From assembly GCF_000308775.1 (NCBI RefSeq), contig NZ_BAGJ01000088.1:62001-126000 (forward strand): 64,000 nt of DNA. Direction: 5' to 3'. Origin of the DNA: Nocardia testacea NBRC 100365 (GTDB lineage Bacteria > Actinomycetota > Actinomycetes > Mycobacteriales > Mycobacteriaceae). Below are positions 51,918 through 60,456 of this stretch, one piece after another. The position numbers and the translations under genes were made by a program. The first letter of the stretch is position 1. The number at the start of each line of letters is the position of its first letter. The notes under the pieces are model-generated. The model was not told the origin of the DNA, did no database searches, and saw only the letters and a list, made by a program, of their open reading frames with translations.

Positions 51918-51958
51918 TATATTCGGCTTCGGCAACTAGTTGCTTGTGCTAATCAACT
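51918..51958 (+). promoter_or_regulatory. Promoter with MarR-type operator before the YceI gene
   Basis: TATATT at 51918-51923 is a good -10 box. Just downstream, GCAACTAGTTGC (51932-51943) is a perfect palindrome, and AGTTG (51938-51942) pairs again with CAACT (51954-51958). Three CAACT half-sites around a TTGCTTG core look like a MarR-family operator covering the start of transcription, suggesting repression. No MarR gene is nearby. Confidence 0.55.
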
Positions 51959-51976
51959 CTGAGTGGTGAAAAGGTG

Positions 51977-52807
51977 ATGTCCATGCCCGGTTTGACCGGC
52001 CGCATCCACGGCGCCGACGGCTGGCCCGTACCCGGCGCGGTGCTGACCGTGACGGATATGCGCGGCCGGCAGATCTGCCGCGCGGAATCCGACGAGAACG
52101 GCGCGGTGGCCACCGAGCCGCTGCGCCCGGGCGTACACACCGCGGTGCTCACCGCGGCCGGGTATCAGCCCGCCGCCCGGGCGGTGCAGATCTCGTCTTC
52201 GGGTTCGGGCACGCTGGGCGAGGTGGCGCTGGTCCCGGTCGTCGATGCCGTGAGCCTCCCGCCGGCCGGCCCATGGACCATCGATCCGGTGCACTCCTCG
52301 GTCATCGCCACCGCTCGCCACCTGGGTATTTCCAGTATCAAGGCCCGGTTCGCGGAGGTGAGCGGCCGGCTCGACATCGCCGAGCGCTTCGAGCAGACCT
52401 CCGGCTACGCCGAGATCAAGGCCGCCGCCATCGACACCGGTATCGAGATGCGCGACACCCACCTGCGGTCCGCCGATTTCCTCGATGTCGAGAACTACCC
52501 GCTGATCTCCTTCACCGCCAACGGGCTCAGCCGTACCGGCGGCGACACCTGGGTGATGGCGGGCGAACTCTCGCTGCACGGGCAGCGCCGCCGGGTCGAT
52601 CTCGCGTTGACCTATGGCGGGTTCGGCCCCGACCCGTGGGGCGGGGTGCGCGCCGCCTTCCACGCCGAGACCACGCTGCGGCGCGACGACTTCGCCATCG
52701 ACTACAACGCGATGGTCCGTGCCGGCGTGGCGGCGATCGGCACCACGGTCAAGATCGATCTGGACATCCAGGTGGTACAGGGCGACCAGCTGCCCGAATC
52801 GGCCTAG
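51977..52807 (+). CDS. YceI-family protein with N-terminal carboxypeptidase-regulatory-like domain
   Basis: 276 residues in two domains. Residues 3-85 form a beta-sandwich regulatory-like module (GRIHGADGWPVPGAVLTVTD, LRPGVHTAVLTAAGYQP). Residues 95-275 are a YceI lipocalin-like barrel (GPWTIDPVHSSVIATARHLG, FLDVENYPLISFTA, ELSLHGQRRRVDLAL) that binds isoprenoid-like lipids in known members. No signal peptide, so cytoplasmic. ATG at 51977 (GTG at 51974 also possible) after AAAGG. Confidence 0.88.
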   Translation: MSMPGLTGRIHGADGWPVPGAVLTVTDMRGRQICRAESDENGAVATEPLRPGVHTAVLTAAGYQPAARAVQISSSGSGTLGEVALVPVVDAVSLPPAGPWTIDPVHSSVIATARHLGISSIKARFAEVSGRLDIAERFEQTSGYAEIKAAAIDTGIEMRDTHLRSADFLDVENYPLISFTANGLSRTGGDTWVMAGELSLHGQRRRVDLALTYGGFGPDPWGGVRAAFHAETTLRRDDFAIDYNAMVRAGVAAIGTTVKIDLDIQVVQGDQLPESA

Positions 52808-52812
52808 AAGGG

Positions 52813-52849
52813 CGTCCGGTAGCCGGCACCGCCCGCCGGCTACCGGACG
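52813..52849. terminator. Strong bidirectional hairpin terminator
   Basis: A 15-bp perfect stem (arm CGTCCGGTAGCCGGC) with a 7-base loop begins 6 bases after the YceI stop; its right arm overlaps the stop end of the convergent flavin monooxygenase. Probably stops both transcripts. Confidence 0.7.
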
Positions 52850-54057
52850 GCGCTGGTGCGCCGATACCCCTCGGTGATGGCGCGCAGTTCCTCGGTGGTC
52901 AGCACATCCTCGATGCGGTCGAACCCTTCCGGCGCCCGTTCCGCGACCATCCGCAGGGCGTGGTCCATGGGAATATCCCGGTTGGCGAGCACGACGGAGT
53001 TCGCCGTGTCGCGACGGGCCGATTCGTAGGCCGCCAATCCGGCGACCGGATCGCCCGTGCGGGCCAGTTCGGCGGCCACCGCCCGGGCGTCGAGGATCGC
53101 CTGCGAACCGCCGTTGGAGCCGACCGGATACATCGGGTGCGCGGCGTCGCCGAGCAGGGTGATCCGGCCGAAACTCCAGCGCGGCAGCGGATCCCGGTCG
53201 ACCATCGGGTACTCCAGGACGGTTTCGCTCGCGGCCAGCAGAGCCGCTACATCGAGGCCCGCGATCCGCCAGCCGCGGTAGTGCGGCGTGACATCGCCGA
53301 CCCGTCCGGTGTGCGTCCACTCGGCCTCGCCCTGCGTGTCCTGGGGCATGCGCACCTCGGCGACCCAATTGACGAGGACCTCGGCGCTGCCCGGTCTGGC
53401 GGCGCCCAGCGGATAGGCGACGAGTTTGGCGGCGTGATTGCTGCCGGCCATCAGCATCGAGGTGCCGGTGAGGAAGGGGGCCGCGGGGGCGACGCCGCGC
53501 CACATCCGGATCCCGTTCCAGCGCGGCGGGCCCTCGTCGGGGTACAGGTGCGCGCGCACCGCGGAATGCAGACCGTCGGCACCGATCACCGCGTCCGCGG
53601 TGAATTCGATCGAGGTGTCGCCGCCGTGCTCGTCGACGGTGACGCGGACCTGCCGATCTTCTTCGGTCGCGGCGACGAAACGGCACCCGGTCCGTACCGC
53701 GTCGGGGCCGAGCCGCTCGTGCACCGCATCCAGTAGCAACGATTGCAACCGGCCGCGGTGGACCGAATACTGCGGCCACGGATGCCCGGCCGCCAGGCCG
53801 CGCGGCTCCCGCCAGATCTCGTTGCCGAGCCGGTCGTAGTGCACCAGCTCGGAGGTGGCGACCGCCCGCGCGGCGAGTGCCTCGTGCAGGCCGAGTTCGG
53901 CGAGGGCTCCGGTGGCGTGCGGCAGCAGATTGATTCCCACGCCGAGCGGGCGCAGTCGCGGGACCCGGTCGATCACCTGGACGTCGATACCGGCCGCGTG
54001 CAGACTCAGTGCCGTGGTCAGCCCACCGATTCCGGCGCCGACGATCAGAACCCTCAC
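52840..54057 (-). CDS. FAD-dependent aromatic hydroxylase
   Basis: 405-residue class A flavin monooxygenase of the salicylate/3-hydroxybenzoate/6-hydroxynicotinate hydroxylase type. LIVGAGIGGLTTAL binds FAD at the N-terminus, VIGADGLHSAVR is the DG motif, and LLGDAAHPMYPVGSNGGSQAI the second FAD motif. The GTG at 54057 overlaps the chorismate-lyase-like gene as GTGA, so both are made together. Hydroxylation of a hydroxybenzoate formed by the partner is an attractive inference. Confidence 0.9.
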   Translation of the reverse strand: MRVLIVGAGIGGLTTALSLHAAGIDVQVIDRVPRLRPLGVGINLLPHATGALAELGLHEALAARAVATSELVHYDRLGNEIWREPRGLAAGHPWPQYSVHRGRLQSLLLDAVHERLGPDAVRTGCRFVAATEEDRQVRVTVDEHGGDTSIEFTADAVIGADGLHSAVRAHLYPDEGPPRWNGIRMWRGVAPAAPFLTGTSMLMAGSNHAAKLVAYPLGAARPGSAEVLVNWVAEVRMPQDTQGEAEWTHTGRVGDVTPHYRGWRIAGLDVAALLAASETVLEYPMVDRDPLPRWSFGRITLLGDAAHPMYPVGSNGGSQAILDARAVAAELARTGDPVAGLAAYESARRDTANSVVLANRDIPMDHALRMVAERAPEGFDRIEDVLTTEELRAITEGYRRTSAVR

Positions 54058-54623
54058 CGCGCCGCCGCCAGCGGTACGTAGGCCGGATTGAACCGTTCGT
54101 GCAGGTGCGCCACCACTGTCGACCGGTGGTCGGACAGCACGCTCTCCTTGTACGCGCAGGGCAGGCCCTCCTGGCCGCCGGTCGCGGGCCAGCGCGTGAC
54201 GCCCGCGCCCAGGACGGTGCGCGCGAGGTGGCGGCGGGCACCGGCCAGACTGTGGCCGATGGGCAGCCGTTCGTCGGTGAGCAGGGCGGTGAGCTCGGCG
54301 TCGGTGGCCACTACTGCCACGCAGTTCCACGACACGGCCGCACCGCCGCTGGTGATGAGAGTCGAGCGGCGCACGACGACGGGGTCGGCATCGGCGCAGC
54401 CGAGCGCCGTGCGTACCGCGGGATCGAGATCACGACCGGTGGTGGTGTGCTGGTCGGTGAGGTCGAGTGCCAGCGGGCGGCCGACCAGCGCCTCCAGCAG
54501 CCTGGTCATGGATCCGTCAGCGCGAAGTAACATGCGGGTAACCGAGGGTAAATCGGATTCCGTTGTCTCCGTGAGGAATTCCGTCACCGGGTCAACGATA
54601 CGGGCGCCGCGCCGGAGCGGCAT
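54054..54623 (-). CDS. Chorismate pyruvate-lyase-like protein (DUF98 type)
   Basis: 189 residues. MLLRADGSMTRLLEALVGRP, VVRRSTLITSGGAAVSWN and LARTVLGAGV match the DUF98/UbiC-like fold, which in actinobacteria converts chorismate to a hydroxybenzoate and pyruvate. The first 30 residues are poorly conserved, so the true start may be later than the ATG at 54623. Coupled to the flavin hydroxylase. UTRA-like ligand binding is the alternative reading of the fold. Confidence 0.7.
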   Translation of the reverse strand: MPLRRGARIVDPVTEFLTETTESDLPSVTRMLLRADGSMTRLLEALVGRPLALDLTDQHTTTGRDLDPAVRTALGCADADPVVVRRSTLITSGGAAVSWNCVAVVATDAELTALLTDERLPIGHSLAGARRHLARTVLGAGVTRWPATGGQEGLPCAYKESVLSDHRSTVVAHLHERFNPAYVPLAAAR

Positions 54624-54700
54624 TCCCGGCGGCGGAGATATCGGCCACGCCGCGGCCCGGGGGGTATCGCCGGAAAGCTGCCCGAATCGCCCCTTTCACA

Positions 54701-54714
54701 ACCAAGCGCTTGTT
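54701..54714. promoter_or_regulatory. KstR2-like operator
   Basis: ACCAAGCGCTTGTT fits the published KstR2 consensus AnCAAGnnCTTGnT exactly. It lies 11 bases before the start of the rightward gene at 54726 and 77 bases before the divergent gene, where a TetR-type repressor would block transcription. Other TetR regulators recognise similar CAAGCGCTTG cores. Confidence 0.65.
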
Positions 54715-54725
54715 AGAATCCGGCG

Positions 54726-55805
54726 ATGATCTCGACGGTCGTCTGGGGGACGGGCAATGTGGGCCGCGCCGCCGTACGGGCGGTCGACGCCCACCCCGAA
54801 CTCGAACTCACGGCTGTCCTCGTGCACGATCCGGCCAAGGCCGGCCGGGACGCGGGCGAACTGGCCGGGCTCGACCGGTCGCTGGGTGTGCCGGCCACAA
54901 CGGATGTGGACGCGGTGCTGGCGGCCCGGCCCGGGGCGGTGGTGTACGCCGCATCCGGTGATATCCGCCCCGACGACGCCCTCGCCGATATCGTCCGCGC
55001 GGTCGGCGGCGGCGCGGTGGTGGTGACACCGGCGCTCTACGCGCTCTACGACCAGCGCGGCGCCCCGCCCGAGGTCCGGGAACCGGTGCTGGCCGCGATC
55101 GAAGCCGGCGGAGGTTCGCTGTTCGTCTCGGGGATCGATCCCGGTTGGGGCAACGATGTGCTGCCGCTGCTCGTCAGCGGTCTGGGCAGCGTCGTCGAGG
55201 TGGTGCGCTGCCAGGAGATCTTCGACTACTCCACCTATGACCAGCCCGATTCCGTGCGCTATCTGGTGGGAATGGGTCAGCCCATGGACCAGGTGCCGCC
55301 CATGGTGGCGCCCACGATCCCGACCATGGTGTGGGGCGGACAGGTACGGCTGATGGCCCGGGCGCTCGGCGTCGAACTCGACGAGATCCGCGAGTCGGTG
55401 CAGCGGCTGCCGCTGGAAACCACCGTCGAGACCGCCACCATGGGCAAGTTCGAGGCCGGCACCCAGGGCGCCATGCGTTTCGAAGTGCAGGGCATCGTGG
55501 CCGGTGAGCCGCGCATCGTGGTGGAGCACATCACCCGGATCCACCCGTCGTGCGCGCCCGGATGGCCGGCCCCGCCCAACGGCGAGGGTGCCCATCGAGT
55601 GATCATCGAAGGTCGTCCGCGCATCGAGGTCACCGTGGAGGCGACCGACGAGGGCGGCAACTACGCGGCCGGTGGTAACGCCACCGCGGTGGGGCGGCTG
55701 GTCGGTGCGATCGACTGGCTGGTCACCGCCGGACCCGGCCTCTACGACGCCCTCGATGTCCCGCTGCGCCCGGCGGCCGGAAAGCTCGGAAGGAACGCCT
55801 CATGA
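54726..55805 (+). CDS. Dihydrodipicolinate-reductase-like NAD(P)-binding protein
   Basis: 359 residues. TVVWGTGNVGRAAVRAV at the N-terminus is the Rossmann motif; the middle (SGIDPGWGNDVLPLLVSGL, IFDYSTYDQPDSVRYLVGMG) is typical of a mycobacterial/nocardial family annotated as DapB N-terminal-like or 2,4-diaminopentanoate dehydrogenase-like. Biosynthetic DapB activity is unlikely. The ATG at 54726 lies just after the KstR2-like operator; the stop overlaps the next gene as ATGA. Possible role in lipid or steroid side-chain metabolism is inferred from the operator only. Confidence 0.85.
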   Translation: MISTVVWGTGNVGRAAVRAVDAHPELELTAVLVHDPAKAGRDAGELAGLDRSLGVPATTDVDAVLAARPGAVVYAASGDIRPDDALADIVRAVGGGAVVVTPALYALYDQRGAPPEVREPVLAAIEAGGGSLFVSGIDPGWGNDVLPLLVSGLGSVVEVVRCQEIFDYSTYDQPDSVRYLVGMGQPMDQVPPMVAPTIPTMVWGGQVRLMARALGVELDEIRESVQRLPLETTVETATMGKFEAGTQGAMRFEVQGIVAGEPRIVVEHITRIHPSCAPGWPAPPNGEGAHRVIIEGRPRIEVTVEATDEGGNYAAGGNATAVGRLVGAIDWLVTAGPGLYDALDVPLRPAAGKLGRNAS

Positions 55806-56317
55806 GAGTTGACATTCCCGAAGGCAAGGATCCCATCGGCTACGTCTGGGGCGAGATGGTGCCCGGGATCGGAATCGCCGCCTCGAACTTCTCCCTGGCG
55901 GTGTATACGCACACCACCCTGGGCCTGCGCGAATTCGAGGCCGCGCGGCTACGGATCGCCCAGATCAACGGCTGCGTCTTCTGCCTGGACTGGCGTACCG
56001 AACGCGACGGACAGAAGGTGGAGGAGGGCTTCGACGCCGCCGTCGCCGACTGGCGCGGTACCGATGTGCTCGACGACCGGGCCCGGCTGGCCGCCGAGTA
56101 CGCCGAACGCTACGCCGTGGACCATCACAACCTCGACGAGGATTTCTGGTCCCGGATGACCGCGCACTACAGCCAGGCCGAGATCGTGGAGCTGAGCATG
56201 TGCCTGGGTTCCTGGCTCGCCTTCGGCCGGCTCAACCATGTCCTCGGACTCGACGCGGTGTGTGTGCTTCCCGGCCATTCGGCGCCGAGCGCACCGGGCG
56301 CGCGTCCCGGCGCCTGA
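55802..56317 (+). CDS. Carboxymuconolactone decarboxylase family (AhpD-like) protein
   Basis: 171 residues, helical AhpD-like fold. The redox motif CVFC (Cys58, Cys61) in INGCVFCLDWRTERDG and a downstream SMCLGSWLAFGRLNHVLG helix are typical of thiol-dependent peroxidatic members. It is coupled to the preceding reductase-like gene by ATGA. Probable role: peroxide or carbonyl detoxification accompanying the pathway (inference). Confidence 0.87.
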   Translation: MRVDIPEGKDPIGYVWGEMVPGIGIAASNFSLAVYTHTTLGLREFEAARLRIAQINGCVFCLDWRTERDGQKVEEGFDAAVADWRGTDVLDDRARLAAEYAERYAVDHHNLDEDFWSRMTAHYSQAEIVELSMCLGSWLAFGRLNHVLGLDAVCVLPGHSAPSAPGARPGA

Positions 56318-56373
56318 GTTCCGCCCGCCGGACCGATGTGATGAACCCGGGGAGTCCTGGGTAACTGCGGGAT

Positions 56374-56472
56374 ATGAAGACTCGAGACCGTATCGCCGAA
56401 CCCTGGGGAGCACGCACCCGCTACGGTCCGGGGCTGTACGAACTCCGCGCGCAGGACCGAGGTGGCCGGTGA
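56374..56472 (+). CDS. 32-residue ORF resembling the start of a molybdopterin oxidoreductase
   Basis: The first 20 residues (MKTRDRIAEPWGARTRYGPG) match, from memory, the N-terminus of actinobacterial molybdopterin oxidoreductases (DRIA..WG.RTP.GPG). The remaining 12 residues do not continue the family and the frame ends in TGA at 56470-56472, overlapping the next GTG as GTGA. It is either a decayed gene start left after deletion or a short translated leader coupled to the next gene. Confidence 0.45.
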   Translation: MKTRDRIAEPWGARTRYGPGLYELRAQDRGGR

Positions 56473-56948
56473 AACTGCATATCGTCATCGAGGAACTGCA
56501 GTACTCCGAACGGGAACTCGCCGGGGAACTGGCGGCCGCCGCGGTCCGGCACCGGGCCGAGTACGAGATCCACCACACCGCACGGGATCTGGCCGAACGG
56601 TCGCAGGACCATCTTCGCGAACTGGACGCGCTCGCACCCCGGTTCGGCGCGACGAACGGGCACGGCCGCCGGGATGCGCGGGTCCGCCTGCCCCGGGGGC
56701 GCCGACTGCGGGCAGCGGTCGGCCGGACGCCCGACCCGGGGTTGTGGCTCCTGCGGGATCTGCGCCGGCTGCACCAGCTCGCGGCGGGTGTATCGGTGGA
56801 CTGGGAACTGCTCGCCCAGGGTGCCCAGGCGGCCCGGGAACCGGACCTGCTGGAGCTGGCCGCGCAATGCCACCCGGGGACGCTCCGTCAGCTGCGCTGG
56901 ACCAACGCCATGCTCAAGGTGCTCTCACCGCGGATTCTCGCGAACTGA
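56469..56948 (+). CDS. Helical hypothetical protein
   Basis: 159 residues, almost all alpha-helical with heptad-like Leu/Ala spacing (ELQYSERELAGELAAAAVRH, LRDLRRLHQLAAGVSVDWELL). It resembles a small ferritin-like four-helix bundle without clear metal ligands. The family is unnamed to me, but similar proteins occur in actinobacteria. GTG start at 56469 inside GTGA with the 32-residue ORF. Confidence 0.65.
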   Translation: MKLHIVIEELQYSERELAGELAAAAVRHRAEYEIHHTARDLAERSQDHLRELDALAPRFGATNGHGRRDARVRLPRGRRLRAAVGRTPDPGLWLLRDLRRLHQLAAGVSVDWELLAQGAQAAREPDLLELAAQCHPGTLRQLRWTNAMLKVLSPRILAN

Positions 56949-57048
56949 GCGGGCGGCCCGCCGAGCGGCCGAACCGGTGCCCGGCGGGCTGTGTCGACCC
57001 CGCGAACCCGGGTATGCCGCACACCCCGACCGACAGCGAGGTGAACAT

Positions 57049-58133
57049 ATGCGGGTGATCGTCACGGGGGCTACAGGAAATGTGGGCACCGCGGTGCTCG
57101 AACAGCTGCGCGGTACCGGAGTAGTGGACTCCATCGTGGGTGTGGCCCGGCGCAAACCGGAGCGCTCGTACACGGGAGTGGAATGGGTGGTGGCCGATAT
57201 CCGTACCGCCGATCTGGTGTCGCTGTTCCGCGGCGCCGACGCGGTGGTCGATCTCGCCTGGGTGTTCCAGCCCACGCGCCGGCCCCGCGATACCTGGCGG
57301 ACCAATGTCGGCGGCACCGGCCGGGTGCTGGCCGCGGTGGCCGCGGCCGGGGTGCCCGCCCTGGTGCACGCCTCCTCGGTCGCGGCCTACTCGCCCGCGA
57401 CCGGTGACGAGCCGGTCGACGAGAGCCCACCGAAGGCTGGCCGGGGGCGTCCTACGCGGTCGAGAAGGCCTATGTGGAGCGGCTGCTGGACCTGTTCGAA
57501 TACGAACATCCGGACTGCCGCCTGATCCGTATGCGCCCGGCGTTCACCTTCCAGCGCACCTCGGCCGCGCAGCAGCGGCGATTGTTCGCCGGGCCGCTGG
57601 TGCCCGGCCGACTGGTCCGGCCGGGGTTGTTGCCGCTGACACCCTACCCGCACGGGCTGCGCTTCCAGGCGTTGCACAGCGCCGACGCGGGGCGTGCCTA
57701 TACGGCGGCGGTACTCTCCGGCGCGCGGGGTGCGTTCAATATCGCGGCCGAACCCGTCCTCGACCGCGCCGAGATCGAGCGACTGCTGAATGTGCGCACG
57801 GTCGAAGTCCCGCGGTGGCCGGTACGTACCGCACTGGCCGGCGCCTGGCACCTGCGCCTGGTACCCGCCACACCCGGCCTGTTCGACGCGATGATGCAGT
57901 TGCCGATCATGGACACCACCCGGGCCCGTACCGAACTCGGCTGGCAGCCGCGGGTCAGTGCGACCGACGCGCTGCGCGAGTTCCTCGCAGGCCTGCGTGG
58001 CGGCCGGGGCGGCGACACCCCGCCGCTGGCCTCCGACGCCGGGGGAGTGGGCCGGTATCGCGAGGTCACCTCCGGGGTCGGTGGCCGCGATCCGGTCGAC
58101 GATCGGCGGTGTGATCGCGATCCGTCCGGGTAG
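57049..58133 (+). pseudogene. NAD-dependent epimerase, single-base frameshift
   Basis: About 360 residues when two frames are joined. The first frame has VTGATGNVGTAVLEQL and AALVHASSVAAYSP-like PALVHASSVAAYSPATG, ending at DEPVDES; the second continues GWPGASYAVEKAYVERLL (YxxxK catalytic pair as YAVEK) and MRPAFTFQR. One missing base near 57426-57429 explains the break. Extended-SDR NAD-dependent epimerases act on nucleotide sugars or related ketones. The C-terminal 35 residues are Arg/Gly/Asp-rich and probably disordered. ATG at 57049 follows AGCGAGG. Confidence 0.8.
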
Positions 58134-58142
58134 CCGCGCCCT

Positions 58143-58982
58143 ATGGCAACTATCGCTCCTCTACCGAAAGAACGTATAGGCGCGCCGCTGCGCGCCGTGG
58201 TGACCGGCTCCGATTCGGGGATCGGCCGGGCCATCGCGGTGGCGCTGGCCGGCGGCGGCGTCGATGTGGGGATCACCTACCACTCGGACGAGGCGGGCGC
58301 GGTGCGTACGGCGGGACTGGCCCGCGACCGCGGTGCGCGCGCCGCCGTCCGGCGGATGGATCTGGACGATCTGCCCACCAGTACCGCCGCCGTGGACGAA
58401 CTCGCCGACGAACTGGGTGGAGTGGATGTGCTGGTGAACTGCGCAGGCACCGGCTCCGCGCAGAAGGCGATGGATATGGACTTCGACACCTGGCGGCATG
58501 TGCTCTCGGTCGACCTGGACGGCGCCTTCCTCTGTACCCAGCGCGCTGTGCGGCATATGACCGAGGCCGGGCGCGGCGGCCGGATCATCAATATCACCAG
58601 CGTGCATGAGCACGCCCCCAAGGTCGGCGCGGCGCCCTACTGCGCGGCCAAGGCAGGGCTCGGCGCCCTGACCAAGGTGCTGGCGCTGGAACTGGCCGAA
58701 CACGACATCACCGTGAACTCGGTGGCGCCCGGTGAGATCGCGACCCCGATGACCGGGCAGGAGGACACCGATCCCCGGGAACAACCCCGGCCGGGGCTGC
58801 CGCTGGGCCGGCCCGGGCACGCCGAGGAAGTCGCCGCGGTGGTGGCTTTCCTCGCGACGCCCGCCGCCGGGTATGTGACCGGAGCGTCCTATGTCGTCGA
58901 CGGCGGCATGCTGCTGATGGGGCCGCAGTCCAGCCAGCTCGTCGGGGACGAGAGCTGGCGTGATCCGAAGGGAGAGAAATGA
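58143..58982 (+). CDS. Short-chain dehydrogenase/reductase
   Basis: 279 residues. TGSDSGIGRAIAVAL binds the cofactor, CAGTGSAQ follows the second strand, Ser in NITSVHEH and the YCAAK pair are catalytic, and the end SYVVDGGMLLM is FabG/glucose-dehydrogenase-like. A 16-residue N-terminal extension precedes the fold. It starts 9 bases after the epimerase stop and overlaps the next gene by ATGA. Confidence 0.88.
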   Translation: MATIAPLPKERIGAPLRAVVTGSDSGIGRAIAVALAGGGVDVGITYHSDEAGAVRTAGLARDRGARAAVRRMDLDDLPTSTAAVDELADELGGVDVLVNCAGTGSAQKAMDMDFDTWRHVLSVDLDGAFLCTQRAVRHMTEAGRGGRIINITSVHEHAPKVGAAPYCAAKAGLGALTKVLALELAEHDITVNSVAPGEIATPMTGQEDTDPREQPRPGLPLGRPGHAEEVAAVVAFLATPAAGYVTGASYVVDGGMLLMGPQSSQLVGDESWRDPKGEK

Positions 58983-59710
58983 TGACCGATCGACTGACGC
59001 TCGCTCCGGTGTCGGCGCTGGTGCGCGGCGCCTTCGACGCCGGAGCCCATCTGCGGCACGCTCGCTTCTTCCATCCCCGCGGTGTCCGGCTCTCCGGCCG
59101 GTTCCGCGCCGAACCCGAATTCACCCGGCTGTTCGGTGAGGGAGACCGCGCGACCATCGGGCGCCTCTCGAAAGGGGTGGGCACTCCCGGCGGCGTCCCG
59201 GATATCCTCGGCCTCGCCTTCCGGGTGCTCGATATCAACGACAAGCCCTGGGATTTCGCCTTGGCCACCACGGGCCAGCGCCCGCTCGCCCGCCTGTCCC
59301 TGACCGTCGCACGCGGCTGGGACAGCGCCCGGTTCGGCAGTCTGCTGCCCTACCGGTGGGACGATTCGGCCCCGCTCTGGGTTCTCGCCGAGCCGGACCC
59401 GGGGCTCCCCGGCGGCACCTCGCTGGCGTCGCTGGCCCGGCATGTGCACGAGCACCAGATCGGGTACACGATCTCGGTCGCCGGTTACGGGCCCGCGCGC
59501 CAGACCGTCGGGCACCTGGCGCTGCGCGCTGCGGACCCGGGCGAGCATCGCACCGATTTCTACGATCCCGTACTCAATCACCCCGCCGATGTGGCTCTGC
59601 TACCGCGTGCCGTGCAGCGTCTGCGGGAATCGGCCTACGACGGCAGCCGCCGTGGTCGTGGCGTCGAGGACCGGGAGACCGGGCGGGTCGAGGTGGATCC
59701 GCACCGGTGA
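58979..59710 (+). CDS. Catalase-like-fold hypothetical protein
   Basis: 243 residues. RHARFFHPRGVRLSGRFRAEPEFTRLF at the start and the middle block VPDILGLAFRVLDIN recall a family annotated inconsistently (phosphodiesterase or catalase-related) in mycobacteria. A heme-protein fold is possible, but I cannot point to the axial Tyr with confidence. Coupled to the SDR gene by ATGA. Function unknown. Confidence 0.6.
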   Translation: MMTDRLTLAPVSALVRGAFDAGAHLRHARFFHPRGVRLSGRFRAEPEFTRLFGEGDRATIGRLSKGVGTPGGVPDILGLAFRVLDINDKPWDFALATTGQRPLARLSLTVARGWDSARFGSLLPYRWDDSAPLWVLAEPDPGLPGGTSLASLARHVHEHQIGYTISVAGYGPARQTVGHLALRAADPGEHRTDFYDPVLNHPADVALLPRAVQRLRESAYDGSRRGRGVEDRETGRVEVDPHR

Positions 59711-59774
59711 CGGTGGGCGCGAGGAAATCGGCGGCGAGTTGTTTGCGCGGCGCCGTCCGGGAAAACACGCGACC

Positions 59775-60074
59775 ATGAACGACACCGAGGACCCCGGCAC
59801 GGAATCCCCTGAGATCGCCGAGTGGGCGAGCAGCGCGATTCCCTCGACCGGCGAACAACTGGACGAAGACGAACTGGCCGCCGACCCGCTCGAGGAGGGT
59901 ATGGATCCGCCCGACCACTGGTCGGCCGCGGACCGTTACGCCACGACCCCGCGGGAGCAGCGGGAGGGTGAGCCGATGGAGCGCCGGCTGGCGGAGGAAG
60001 AGCCCGATATCGTGCCGGAGGGTCAGCGTTCGGCGAGCCGGCCCGATGCGCAGCCCGGCACCGAGCGGTCCTGA
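59775..60074 (+). CDS. DUF5709-like acidic protein
   Basis: 99 residues, strongly acidic. QLDEDELAADPLEEGMDPPDHW, TTPREQREGEPMERRLAEEEPD follow the DUF5709 pattern of small actinobacterial proteins. No membrane helix; probably disordered. The ATG at 59775 gives the acidic start; the frame is open upstream but overlaps the previous gene. Function unknown. Confidence 0.7.
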   Translation: MNDTEDPGTESPEIAEWASSAIPSTGEQLDEDELAADPLEEGMDPPDHWSAADRYATTPREQREGEPMERRLAEEEPDIVPEGQRSASRPDAQPGTERS

Positions 60075-60171
60075 AGCCCGAGTTCCTGGGCGACGTCCGT
60101 AAGAGACGGGGCCGCGTCGACCCGGCAGGCGATCTGTGCGGTTCGCCGACGCCGGGTACGGCGCGGCCGCC

Positions 60172-60291
60172 GTGCGGATCGGGCGGTACCCGATTCCGAC
60201 CCGCGGCCCGGGTGCGGATCGGGCGGTACGTCATTCCGTCGCGCGGCCCGGGTGCGGATCGGGCGGTACCCCATTCCGTCCGGCGGCACCG
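60172..60291. repeat. Three 40-bp tandem repeats
   Basis: Copies begin at 60172, 60212 and 60252, each with GTGCGGATCGGGCGGTAC followed by an ATTCCG variant and a GCGGCCCGG end. The period is exactly 40. They lie in the non-coding gap between the DUF5709-like gene (stop 60074) and the convergent NUDIX gene (stop end 60457); no other feature is seen in that gap. Confidence 0.8.
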
Positions 60292-60456
60292 CGGACCGGC
60301 CGGTCGACCGTCGCAATTTCCGTGGCCCGCCTGCCTGAGCGGCCACTCCTGACGAGCCGACAGAACGCCGCAACCGCCACGGGCCGCCGGAGTGCGCACC
60401 GTTGCGGTCGTGGCGTATCGGCGGTCGGTCTGCGCCGGAGCGGAGGTGGGGTGGGC

